A DNA stretch of 49,670 nt, taken from JBAWWY01 sp037144355. GTDB lineage: Bacteria > Bacillota > Clostridia > Peptostreptococcales > Anaerovoracaceae. The DNA lies in NCBI GenBank assembly GCA_037144355.1, contig JBAWWY010000010.1, forward strand, positions 1 to 49,670, given 5' to 3'. Every line of letters begins with the position of its first letter. Position 1 is the first letter of the stretch. Below the pieces are notes generated by a model. The model saw only the letters and a program-made list of their open reading frames with translations, did not search any database and was not told the origin of the DNA. The position numbers were made by a program, and so were the translations under genes. Of this stretch, positions 16,980 through 25,351 are shown piece by piece.

Positions 16980-18770
16980 ATGGAAAACTCGATACAAAAC
17001 CCCCGCAAGGAAGCAGAAGAAAAGGTCGAATTGATCAAGAATTGGGAAGACAAGAAAATCAGATATCGAGATGTTAGACCGATAATGGATTTGAGAGACA
17101 TGTTTTTTTCCAGCGCCGAAATTTATACAGACAATATAGCTTTTTATGTCAAGGACAGCAATCTTGCGAAATATAGAGGAATTACATACGGCAAGGCGAA
17201 AAAAGATGTTGATGCCCTTGGCACCGCATTGCTGGAATTGGGGTTGAAGGACAAGAGAATTGCAATAATCGGAGAGAATCGATATGAGTGGGCAATTACA
17301 TATCTAGCAGCAGTCTGTGCAGATATTATTGTTGTTCCTCTGGACAAGGAACTTCCATATGATGAAATAAAATATTTAATAAAAGAGGCTGAGGTTGATT
17401 GCGTTTTCTGTTCCAACAAATATGAAAAAACATTTTTGGAAGCTATGGAATTTGCTGACAATCAACTATCAATGCTGGTCAATTTTGATAAAGAAGAGCA
17501 TGACGAAAAAGTGATGTCATTCAAGAAAACTCTTGATTATGGATATGAACTTTTAAAAAGTGGAAACAAGACATTTTACAGTGTGGAAATTCATAGGGAC
17601 ATTATGAAAGTATTGCTTTTCACCTCCGGGACAACCGGACTTGCGAAAGGAGTAATGCTTTCACACAACAATATTTCAGAGAATCTTATGGTAATGGGTA
17701 CATTGATTCACATTTTACCGGAAGACGTTTTCTTTTCCGTCCTACCCATACACCATACATACGAATGCACATGCGGTTTTCTGCTCCCAATATACCGGGG
17801 AGCTGCGATAGCTTATTGTGAAGGCCTGAAATATATAGTTAAAAACTTGGAAGAGGTAAAGCCTACGGTCTTCTTAGGAGTTCCATTAATATTTGAAAGC
17901 ATCTATAAAAAGATATGGGCGCAGGCTAAAAAATCAGGATCCGAAAAAAAGCTCCGAAATGTGCTTAAATTGAACGAAAAAACAAAGAAATTTGGATTAG
18001 ATTTGGCACCTTTGCTATTAAAGAAAGTTACTTCGGTTTTCGGAGGCAGGATGAGGCTGATGATAGCAGGAGGCGCTGCAATAGATCCAGAAGTTTTAAA
18101 AGGGTTGAGAGCATTTGGCATTAGTGCAATGCAAGGATATGGACTTACAGAGTGCTCGCCCATTGTGGCAGTAAACCCAGACTTCGATCCAAGAGATGAT
18201 TCGGCGGGATATCCTCCTCCATTGGTGGAAATCAAGATTAGCAATCCTAATGAGGATGGAATCGGAGAGATAATAGCCAAGGGGAACAACATCATGCTTG
18301 GTTATTACAAGAATCAAAAGTCCACAGACGAGGTAATAAGGGACGGTTGGTTTTACACGGGAGATCTTGGCTATCTGGATGGGGAAGGTTATGTCCATAT
18401 TACTGGGAGAAAGAAAAATGTAATAATCACTAAAAATGGCAAAAATGTATTCCCAGAAGAACTGGAACTCTATGCAGGGAAAATAGCTTTCGTTGAAGAA
18501 TGCATGGCCTGGGCAAAAGAAGGACATGATGGGGAAGATGTAATAATAAATTTGAGCATAAAGCCGAAATATGAAGAATTGAACACTGCTTATCCTGATG
18601 GCATCTCCGATGAGGAGATTTATAAATTATTCTGGTCAGAAGTAGACAAGATAAATGGAGACCTTCCATTTTACAAAAGAATAAAGAAAATCGATATAAG
18701 AAAAGAAGAATTCGAGAAAACTACAGGTAAAAAAATCAAAAGATTCTCCCAAGCAAATAAAAAAGCTTAA
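16980..18770 (+). CDS. AMP-forming acyl-CoA synthetase (second of tandem pair)
   Basis: The 596-residue paralogue of the preceding gene shares the segment AIIGENRYEW and the same motif order: FTSGTTGLAKGV, GYGLTECSPIVAV, YTGDLGYLDGEGYVHITGRK and FEKTTGKKIKR. An AAGGAGG site sits seven bases before the ATG at 16980, preferable to the TTG at 16974. It starts 22 bases after the first synthetase, so the two are co-transcribed. The sequences have diverged clearly, which suggests two substrates rather than a recent copy. The liv-type transporter operon begins just downstream but has its own promoter. Confidence 0.9.
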   Translation: MENSIQNPRKEAEEKVELIKNWEDKKIRYRDVRPIMDLRDMFFSSAEIYTDNIAFYVKDSNLAKYRGITYGKAKKDVDALGTALLELGLKDKRIAIIGENRYEWAITYLAAVCADIIVVPLDKELPYDEIKYLIKEAEVDCVFCSNKYEKTFLEAMEFADNQLSMLVNFDKEEHDEKVMSFKKTLDYGYELLKSGNKTFYSVEIHRDIMKVLLFTSGTTGLAKGVMLSHNNISENLMVMGTLIHILPEDVFFSVLPIHHTYECTCGFLLPIYRGAAIAYCEGLKYIVKNLEEVKPTVFLGVPLIFESIYKKIWAQAKKSGSEKKLRNVLKLNEKTKKFGLDLAPLLLKKVTSVFGGRMRLMIAGGAAIDPEVLKGLRAFGISAMQGYGLTECSPIVAVNPDFDPRDDSAGYPPPLVEIKISNPNEDGIGEIIAKGNNIMLGYYKNQKSTDEVIRDGWFYTGDLGYLDGEGYVHITGRKKNVIITKNGKNVFPEELELYAGKIAFVEECMAWAKEGHDGEDVIINLSIKPKYEELNTAYPDGISDEEIYKLFWSEVDKINGDLPFYKRIKKIDIRKEEFEKTTGKKIKRFSQANKKA

Positions 18771-18806
18771 AACACAAGGATACGGCTAAAATCTAGTACT
18801 GTGGTA

Positions 18807-18834
18807 TTTACATTTCAATGGATATTGGTATAAT
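18807..18834 (+). promoter_or_regulatory. Sigma-A-type promoter of the liv operon
   Basis: TTTACA (18807-18812), a 16-base spacer and a perfect TATAAT (18829-18834) with an extended TG element at 18826. It lies 61 bases ahead of the first binding-protein gene. Confidence 0.8.
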
Positions 18835-18894
18835 GAAAGGGTTGTTTTAGTTAATAAATAAATTTTTAACAAGGGAAATGAAGGAGGAGAAGGA

Positions 18895-20058
18895 ATGAAA
18901 AAAATATCACTATTTCTGGTAATTGTAATGTTAGTTTCTGTTCTTGCCACAGGATGCGGTGGAAGCAAAGACACAGCAACCGAAAAAGTCATTAAAATTG
19001 GTGTATTCGAACCTCTAACTGGCGAAAACGGCGGAGGCGGAAAGCAGGAAGTTGACGGCATGACCTATGCCAATACTGTAAAGCCAACAGCTACCATCAA
19101 TGGCGAAGTGTACAAAATCGAATTAGTTGTTTCAGACAACCAGTCCGATAAGACAATGGCTGTAACAGCAGCAAATTACCTGATTGACCAGGGCGTTGTT
19201 GCAGTACTTGGATCATATGGTTCAGGCGTTTCAATCGCAGCAGGAGAAGTATTCGCAGGAGCAAAGATACCTGCTATGGGTGCTTCATGTACAAATCCAC
19301 AAGTAACAAATACAAATGACTGGTATTATAGAGTTTGTTTCCTAGATCCTTTCCAGGGCACAGTAGTTGCCAACTATGCTGTACAGAACGGAGCTAAAAC
19401 TGCTGCCGTTATTACCCAGCTTGGCGATGACTATTCAACAGGTCTTGGCAATTTCTTCATGGATGCATTCAAAAAACTTACAAAGAATGAAGATTCAATC
19501 GTAGCAGTTCAGACTTTCCAGCAGAATCAGGCAGATTTCAATGCCATTCTTCAGAATGTTAAAAAAGCTAATCCAGATGTGCTTTTTGCACCATCCTCGA
19601 TTACAACTGCTCCACTGATCATCAAACAGGCAAGAGCACTAGGAATCACCTGCCCAATCATGGGTGGAGATACTTGGGAAAATGTCAGCATAATTGAAAA
19701 TGCAGGCGCAGATGCTGAAGGTATCATTCTTTCTACATTCTTTGATGCCGGTCTTGCTGACAGCAGCAAGGTTGCAAAAGATTTTGTAGATGGTTTCTCA
19801 AAAGCATATTACACACCTGTTCCAGCAGTATCTGCTCTTGGTTATGACGCTTACATGGTCATGATCGATGCTATTGAAAGAGCCGGAGCAACCGATGGAC
19901 CATCTATTCAGGCAGCGCTTAATGCAACTAAAGGATTTGAAGGCGTTACAGGTTCCATCACATTTGACAAATTCGGAGACGCACAGAAGAACATGGCTGT
20001 AATAAAGACTGTTAAAGACGGCAAATTTGTGTTTGTTAAAGCGGTAACTATTCAGTAG
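18895..20058 (+). CDS. Branched-chain amino acid ABC transporter, substrate-binding lipoprotein
   Basis: This periplasmic-binding-protein-type lipoprotein (387 residues) of the LivJ class is anchored outside the membrane. The signal peptide ends in the lipobox LATGC, with Cys21 as the lipidated residue. The mature domain opens with IKIGVFEPLTG and contains the family stretches VLGSYGSGVS and CTNPQVT. AAGGAGGAGAAGG precedes the ATG. It is the first gene after a strong promoter and is separated from the permease genes by a stable hairpin, which should make it the most abundant component. Leucine, isoleucine and valine are the usual ligands, but this family also binds other amino acids and amides. 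Confidence 0.93.
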   Translation: MKKISLFLVIVMLVSVLATGCGGSKDTATEKVIKIGVFEPLTGENGGGGKQEVDGMTYANTVKPTATINGEVYKIELVVSDNQSDKTMAVTAANYLIDQGVVAVLGSYGSGVSIAAGEVFAGAKIPAMGASCTNPQVTNTNDWYYRVCFLDPFQGTVVANYAVQNGAKTAAVITQLGDDYSTGLGNFFMDAFKKLTKNEDSIVAVQTFQQNQADFNAILQNVKKANPDVLFAPSSITTAPLIIKQARALGITCPIMGGDTWENVSIIENAGADAEGIILSTFFDAGLADSSKVAKDFVDGFSKAYYTPVPAVSALGYDAYMVMIDAIERAGATDGPSIQAALNATKGFEGVTGSITFDKFGDAQKNMAVIKTVKDGKFVFVKAVTIQ

Positions 20059-20087
20059 TAGTTTTTTAAACATAATATATTAATTAT

Positions 20088-20117
20088 AAGGCGGGAGGGG
20101 GATCCTTCTCCCGCCTT
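20088..20117 (+). terminator. Intercistronic hairpin between binding protein and livH (attenuator-like)
   Basis: AAGGCGGGAG (20088-20097) pairs perfectly with CTCCCGCCTT (20108-20117), and three further inner pairs are possible. The T tract that follows is weak (GCTTATT), so partial read-through into livH or 3'-end protection of the upstream message is likelier than full termination. Confidence 0.75.
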
Positions 20118-20173
20118 GCTTATTGAGAAATGACATCTCGGGTTGGCTCAAATATGTAACATTGGGGAGAATT

Positions 20174-21067
20174 ATGGACGCTTCAACATTTTTTCAAAAT
20201 TGTGTAACAGGCATTTCGCTGGGCTCGGCTTATGCGCTAATCGCCATTGGGTACACCATGGTTTACGGCATACTTAGATTGATCAATTTTGCCCATGGGG
20301 ACATCTTTATGATGGCTGGGTATTTTACAGTATTTGCAATCGCGGACTTTCATATGCCGTGGTATATTGCAATCATCTTCGTCATCGTTGCCACAGTTTT
20401 ACTGGGCATTGCTATAGAAAGGGCGGCTTATAAGCCACTTCGAGAAGCACCGCGTATGTCAATAATGATATCAGCTATCGGTGTGTCTTTTTTACTTGAA
20501 AACTCAGCCACTTACCTTTTTACAGGTCTACCTCGGGCATACCCGCAGCTGGGATTTCTTCAGAAGGTTTTCCATATCGGTGGTATTTCAGCACCGATCG
20601 TTACTTTTATCACGCCTGTGGTGACAGTAGTGATCCTGATAGCGCTGATATATCTAGTCAATCATACTAAAACTGGGATGGCAATGAGAGCGGCTTCAAA
20701 AGATTTTGAGGCGGCAAAACTCATGGGCATCGAAATCAACCATATCATCACGATCACTTTTGTGATCGGTTGTTCGCTGGCTGCTATAAGTGCAATTCTA
20801 TATTTCTCGCCTCGCCCGATGGTATATCCATTCAGTGGCTTGATGCCAGGCCTGAAATGTTTTGTGGCAGCTGTAATCGGCGGCATAGGAAATATCCCGG
20901 GGGCCGTAGTAGGTGGCTTCATCATAGGTATTGCAGAGACATTCTTGGTCGCTTCATTTCCATCAATGTCAGGATATAGCGATGCATTCACTTTTGTATT
21001 ATTAATAATCATGCTGCTCTTCAGACCGACGGGACTCCTCGGTGAGAAGATTGCAGAGAAAGTGTGA
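20174..21067 (+). CDS. livH: Branched-chain amino acid ABC transporter permease LivH
   Basis: Inner-membrane permease, one half of the translocation channel. It has about eight hydrophobic segments and family landmarks GISLGSAYALIAIGYTMVYG, LINFAHGD and the EAA-like cytoplasmic loop MRAASKDFEAAKLMGI. A TTG at 20123 opens the frame further upstream, but the ATG at 20174 has GGGGAG just ahead and gives 297 residues, typical of LivH, so I choose it. The stop codon overlaps the next start (TGATG), indicating translational coupling with livM. Confidence 0.93.
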   Translation: MDASTFFQNCVTGISLGSAYALIAIGYTMVYGILRLINFAHGDIFMMAGYFTVFAIADFHMPWYIAIIFVIVATVLLGIAIERAAYKPLREAPRMSIMISAIGVSFLLENSATYLFTGLPRAYPQLGFLQKVFHIGGISAPIVTFITPVVTVVILIALIYLVNHTKTGMAMRAASKDFEAAKLMGIEINHIITITFVIGCSLAAISAILYFSPRPMVYPFSGLMPGLKCFVAAVIGGIGNIPGAVVGGFIIGIAETFLVASFPSMSGYSDAFTFVLLIIMLLFRPTGLLGEKIAEKV

Positions 21068-22320
21068 TGCCGATGGAATTTACAAATATTAAGCTTAAAA
21101 AATCAACAAAGCTGATTCTTACCATATTGCTGGTGATTGCGTGTCTGATTCTGACTTACATGCTGGACAAAGGAATCATCGGAACGTCTTATACAATTCG
21201 AATCGTTAGAATCGCGGTGATTTACTCCCTTATCGGTGTATCAATGAATCTAGTCAACGGGTTTACCGGTGTATTTTCATTGGGACAAGCGGGTTTCATG
21301 GCCATTGGGGCTTATAGCGTTGGTATATTTACAATTCCTTTGTCCGCTAGGGCAAATGTTTACTATCTTGTACCAATCAGCGACAAAATAGCCAATGTAG
21401 TTCTACCATTTGGTGTGGCTTTACTCATGGGCGGAATTCTGGCAGCGCTTTTTGCGGCGCTGATAGGAGCCCCGGTATTGAAGCTGAAAAGTGATTATTT
21501 GGCCATTGCCACTTTGGGTTTTTCTGAAATTGTCAGAGCTGTGATTGCGAATACACAATTGTGGCCGATTACCAACGGATCCCTGGGACTTAAGAGTATC
21601 CCGGGATTCAATACTCTGTTTGCACCTGTGCTGATTTCAGCGGCGGGTATCACCCTGATGGTGCTGCTAATAAAATCATCTTACGGACGAGCCTTCAAAG
21701 CTATACGGGAAGATGAAACTGCAGCGGAATCCATGGGGATCAATCTTTTCAAACACAAGGAATTGTCTTTTGTCGTTTCCGCATTTTTTGCTGGAATCGG
21801 CGGCGGACTTCTGGCATGCCACCTTACCGCTATAGACTCAAACCAATTCAAGATAGCCGTTACTTATGAGCTTTTGCTTATTATCGTTCTTGGAGGTCTG
21901 GGTAGTGTTACGGGTACTGTTATAGCCGCATTTATGATTTCATTTGGAAAAGAATACCTTAGATTTTTCGACGCAACTCATTCTATAGGCGGATGGCAGA
22001 TTCCTATTTTTAGACCCGGCCTTCGAATGGTCATATTCAGCCTTATACTAATGGCAGTAGTGCTTTTCTGGAGAAGAGGCCTCATGGGGCGAAAAGAGTT
22101 TTCATGGGATGGCATATACAATTTCCTCAGGAAATGGCCATGGCGTTTGAAAAAGTTCTTGCGGGGAGATTATAAAGCAGAAGGAAAAATAAAAAGAAAA
22201 ACAATAGCAGCCGGCAAGGCAATAGACAGCGCTGCAACAAAGTCCAAAAGAGCTGGAATAAAAGCTGGCAAGACAGCCGACAGAGAGAAAAAGAAGGAGG
22301 TGAAAGCCGATGCAGAATAA
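21067..22320 (+). CDS. livM: Branched-chain amino acid ABC transporter permease LivM with basic C-terminal tail
   Basis: Second membrane permease. It contains YSLIGVSMNLVNGFTGVFSL, the SDYLAIATLGFSEI stretch and the loop GRAFKAIREDETAAESMGI that contacts the ATPase. The ATG at 21067 overlaps the livH stop; a GTG at 21064 is the alternative. After the last helix and the usual GLMG ending, the protein carries an extra tail of roughly 60 residues rich in Lys, Ala and Arg (for example KSKRAGIKAGKTADREKKK). The tail ends over the livG ribosome binding site, and the reading frames of livM and livG overlap by 11 bases. Confidence 0.92.
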   Translation: MPMEFTNIKLKKSTKLILTILLVIACLILTYMLDKGIIGTSYTIRIVRIAVIYSLIGVSMNLVNGFTGVFSLGQAGFMAIGAYSVGIFTIPLSARANVYYLVPISDKIANVVLPFGVALLMGGILAALFAALIGAPVLKLKSDYLAIATLGFSEIVRAVIANTQLWPITNGSLGLKSIPGFNTLFAPVLISAAGITLMVLLIKSSYGRAFKAIREDETAAESMGINLFKHKELSFVVSAFFAGIGGGLLACHLTAIDSNQFKIAVTYELLLIIVLGGLGSVTGTVIAAFMISFGKEYLRFFDATHSIGGWQIPIFRPGLRMVIFSLILMAVVLFWRRGLMGRKEFSWDGIYNFLRKWPWRLKKFLRGDYKAEGKIKRKTIAAGKAIDSAATKSKRAGIKAGKTADREKKKEVKADAE

Positions 22321-23164
22321 TGCGGAAGCAAAAGCAAACGTCCTTCGTGTCACTGATGCCACCATGCAGTTCGGCGGCGTAGTAGCTTTGAACAACTTAA
22401 ACCTGGAAGTCAACAAGGGAGAAATCATAGGTTTGATTGGCCCAAATGGAGCAGGTAAAACGACGGCATTCAATGTAATCACCGGTGTTTACCCGCCGAC
22501 AAACGGGGCTATATACCTGAATGATAAAATGATAATAAGCAATCATCCCCAGGGGAAGATGAAGACGCTGTATGCAGGTGAGAATAATGGAAAACACAAT
22601 GATGTGAAGGTGCTTACGCCAGATCGGATTACGAAGCAGGGCGTAGCTCGGACATTTCAGAATATAAGGCTTTTCAAGGAACTGACGGTTTATGAAAATG
22701 TACTGATTGCCCAGCATGTCAATCTGAAGGCGAATGTATTGGAAGCAACGCTGAAGTTGAACTACAAAGAAGAGCGTGCAATGCATCATGAGACTTTAAG
22801 GCTGCTTGAAATCCTGGGGTTGATCGATGTCAAGGACGCAGTATCTACATCACTACCTTATGGAAAGCAGAGACATCTCGAAATTGCCAGGGCGCTGGCA
22901 ACAAACCCTCAATTGCTGTTGCTGGATGAACCAGCCGCCGGTATGAATCCACAGGAATCTGATGAACTGATGCATTTTGTCGGGCGAATCAGAAATGATT
23001 TCGACTTGTCAATATTAATGATCGAGCATCATATGCAGGTAATCATGGGTATCTGCGACCGTATTTATGTTTTGGACTACGGTTTGCTTATAGCAGATGG
23101 CACACCATCTGAAATACAAAAAAATCCAAAGGTCATCAAAGCGTACTTGGGGGTGGATGAATAA
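22310..23164 (+). CDS. livG: Branched-chain amino acid ABC transporter ATP-binding protein LivG
   Basis: Cytoplasmic ATPase subunit of 284 residues. Walker A is GPNGAGKTTAF, the Q-loop region is VARTFQNIRLF, and Walker B is LLLLDEPAAGMNP followed by the switch His in MIEHHM. The signature segment reads LPYGKQRHLEIARAL rather than LSGGQ, which is normal for LivG. An AAGGAGG site lies inside the 3' end of livM. Its stop overlaps the livF start (TAATG). A somewhat longer loop between strands (around residues 70-100, YAGENNGKHND) is present before the Q-loop. Confidence 0.95.
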   Translation: MQNNAEAKANVLRVTDATMQFGGVVALNNLNLEVNKGEIIGLIGPNGAGKTTAFNVITGVYPPTNGAIYLNDKMIISNHPQGKMKTLYAGENNGKHNDVKVLTPDRITKQGVARTFQNIRLFKELTVYENVLIAQHVNLKANVLEATLKLNYKEERAMHHETLRLLEILGLIDVKDAVSTSLPYGKQRHLEIARALATNPQLLLLDEPAAGMNPQESDELMHFVGRIRNDFDLSILMIEHHMQVIMGICDRIYVLDYGLLIADGTPSEIQKNPKVIKAYLGVDE

Positions 23165-23868
23165 TGCTTAAAATTGAAAATTTGCATATACATTATGGCG
23201 GCATCCATGCACTCAGGGGAGTAAGCCTCGATGTGCCTGATGGACAAATAATTTCACTAATTGGCGCCAACGGCGCCGGCAAGAGTACCACACTGAAGGC
23301 AATCATGAGCCTCATCCCAAAGTCAAATGGACTGGTGGATTTCGATGGAACTGATATCACTAGGATGCAGACAAGGGACATCGTCCGTGAGGGCGTGGTG
23401 CTTTGTCCTGAAGGCCGTCGCGTTTTTCCAGATTTGACCATCGCGGAGAATTTGACCATGGGAGCCTATCTCCGAAAGGATAAAGAGGGCATTGCCAAGG
23501 ATACCGAGTGGGTTTACGACTTATTTCCAAGACTGTTTGAACGCAAGTGGCAACTGGCAGGGACCCTGTCAGGGGGAGAACAGCAGATGCTTGCAGTTGG
23601 AAGAGCATTGATGAGCAAACCCAAACTTTTAATGATGGATGAACCATCATTGGGATTGGCCCCAATTATTATAAAAAGCATATTTGAAATCATCAAAGAA
23701 ATCAATAAATCGGGAGTGAACATCCTGCTGATCGAACAAAATGCAAAAGCGGCACTGGAGATTTCACATTATGGTTATGTCATGGAAACGGGAACAATCG
23801 TTTTAAGTGGGCCAGGAAAAGATCTTCTTAATAATGATCAAGTGAGAAAGGCATATTTGGGCGAGTAG
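23164..23868 (+). CDS. livF: Branched-chain amino acid ABC transporter ATP-binding protein LivF
   Basis: Second ATPase subunit, 234 residues, the expected length. Walker A is GANGAGKSTTLKAIMSL. The Q-loop region VLCPEGRRVFPDLTIAENL is the LivF hallmark. The signature is LSGGEQQMLAVGRALM, and Walker B LLMMDEPSLGLAP is followed by the switch region LIEQNAKAAL. The ATG shares one base with the livG stop, so the two ATPases are translated in step. The second binding-protein gene follows after 20 bases. Confidence 0.95.
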   Translation: MLKIENLHIHYGGIHALRGVSLDVPDGQIISLIGANGAGKSTTLKAIMSLIPKSNGLVDFDGTDITRMQTRDIVREGVVLCPEGRRVFPDLTIAENLTMGAYLRKDKEGIAKDTEWVYDLFPRLFERKWQLAGTLSGGEQQMLAVGRALMSKPKLLMMDEPSLGLAPIIIKSIFEIIKEINKSGVNILLIEQNAKAALEISHYGYVMETGTIVLSGPGKDLLNNDQVRKAYLGE

Positions 23869-23888
23869 TTGAAAAAGAGGATAGGAAC

Positions 23889-25076
23889 TTGAAAATGATT
23901 AAAATACTGACAGTTTTTGCATTAGTTGCATCCCTTCTGTTATCCGGATGCACGAGTTACAATAATTTCATAGCTGGATTCCAACCCCAGGGCACAGAGG
24001 AAAAAACTGTTAGGATTGGCATATTTGAGCCTTTATCGGGAGCGGATGCTAAATATGGGGAATTGGAAAAAAGAGGTATCGAGCTCGCTTATGGGTTGTA
24101 TCCCAAAATATTGGAAAAACCAGTTGAGCTAATAGTTGAGGATAACAATTCAAATCCGGATTATGCGCAGATTGCTGCGAAAAATCTAATCACAAAAAGA
24201 GCATCGGTGGTTCTTGGAAGCTATGGAAGCTCCAATTCCATGATCGGCGGAGTTGAATTTGAAAAAGCGAAAGTGCCGGCAATTGCAATCACATGCACAA
24301 ATCCTTTGGTCACTAGTATTAACAAATATTACTTCAGAGTATGTTTCATAGATACATTCCAAGGTCTTGCCATGGCTAAATATGCAGTTACCGATGCCAA
24401 AGCTGGAAAAGCCGCAATCTTGACTGAGGATGGAAACGATTTTTCACTTACTTTGGGGAATGTGTTTGCTGAAAAATTTATTTCAATGACTGGAGAGAAA
24501 AATTCCATAGTAAGCAGCACAAAGTACGCTAAGGATGAAGATGACTTCAGCAGCCAGATAAATGCAATTAAAACTTCAAATCCCGATGTTGTTTTCATGC
24601 CAGGCAATCCAAAAGAAGTGGCGTTTTTCATAAAGCAGGCAAGGGCTGCCGGAATAAAATCACAATTTCTGGGTATAAACTCACTCGAGGACCAAAGCTT
24701 TGTAAGAATTGCAGGCGAGGCAAGTGAAGGTACGGTATTTTCTACGTTGTTTGATCCGAGTGTGATTTTAAACGAAAAGACCACTGAATTCCTAAATGCT
24801 TTCCACAAAAAATATGGACCGGAAGCAATCCCTACCAGGGAGGAAGTACTTGGTTTTGACGCATATCTTGTAGCACTGGACGCCATTAATAGGGCGGGTA
24901 CTGCAATTAACGGAGACAAGGTCAAAGAGGCTTTAATTTTAACGCAACAATTGCCTGGAGCAAATGGAGATATTACTTTTGACCCAAACAAGGATGCGGT
25001 AAAGCCCGTAGTAATGAAAACCATTCAAAATGGTGAATTTATTTATAAGAACACAATAGTCCCCAATTGGGGATAA
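23889..25076 (+). CDS. Second branched-chain-type substrate-binding lipoprotein
   Basis: The 395-residue lipoprotein is of the same family as the protein at 18895 but clearly divergent. Its signal peptide ends with LLLSGC, the lipobox. Shared landmarks are IGIFEPLSG, VLGSYGSSNS, CTNPLVTS and YYFRVCFIDTFQG. The start is either TTG 23889 (spaced from GAGG) or ATG 23895 (spaced from AGGA); the difference is two residues. It is the last gene of the liv run, so two binding proteins probably feed one channel and broaden its substrate range. Confidence 0.92.
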   Translation: MKMIKILTVFALVASLLLSGCTSYNNFIAGFQPQGTEEKTVRIGIFEPLSGADAKYGELEKRGIELAYGLYPKILEKPVELIVEDNNSNPDYAQIAAKNLITKRASVVLGSYGSSNSMIGGVEFEKAKVPAIAITCTNPLVTSINKYYFRVCFIDTFQGLAMAKYAVTDAKAGKAAILTEDGNDFSLTLGNVFAEKFISMTGEKNSIVSSTKYAKDEDDFSSQINAIKTSNPDVVFMPGNPKEVAFFIKQARAAGIKSQFLGINSLEDQSFVRIAGEASEGTVFSTLFDPSVILNEKTTEFLNAFHKKYGPEAIPTREEVLGFDAYLVALDAINRAGTAINGDKVKEALILTQQLPGANGDITFDPNKDAVKPVVMKTIQNGEFIYKNTIVPNWG

Positions 25077-25089
25077 TGGAGGTAAGAAG

Positions 25090-25311
25090 ATGGAAGAAAA
25101 GATAATTGCTGCATTGGAAAAAATTAGACCATTCTTGCAAAGAGATGGCGGTGACGTGGAATTCGTACAGTATACTGATGAAAACATTGTTAAAGTGAAG
25201 CTAGTTGGAGCCTGCAAGGGATGCCCAGGAGCACAAATGACATTGAAGATGGTTATAGAAAAACTGTTAAAAGAACAATATCCAGATATCAAGGGTGTTG
25301 AAGCAGTTTAA
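25090..25311 (+). CDS. NifU C-terminal domain (Nfu-type) iron-sulphur protein
   Basis: The 73-residue protein consists only of the Nfu domain, which carries or transfers an iron-sulphur cluster to client enzymes. The essential pair is Cys42 and Cys45 in GACKGCPGA. The N-terminal LEKIRPFLQRDGGDVEFV is typical. ATGGAGG precedes the ATG. It is 13 bases after the second binding-protein gene. Iron-sulphur clients in the window include AddB and the ferredoxin. Confidence 0.92.
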   Translation: MEEKIIAALEKIRPFLQRDGGDVEFVQYTDENIVKVKLVGACKGCPGAQMTLKMVIEKLLKEQYPDIKGVEAV

Positions 25312-25351
25312 TTGTATTTTATCTGGCTTATGGAACAAGTGGAGCTATAAA

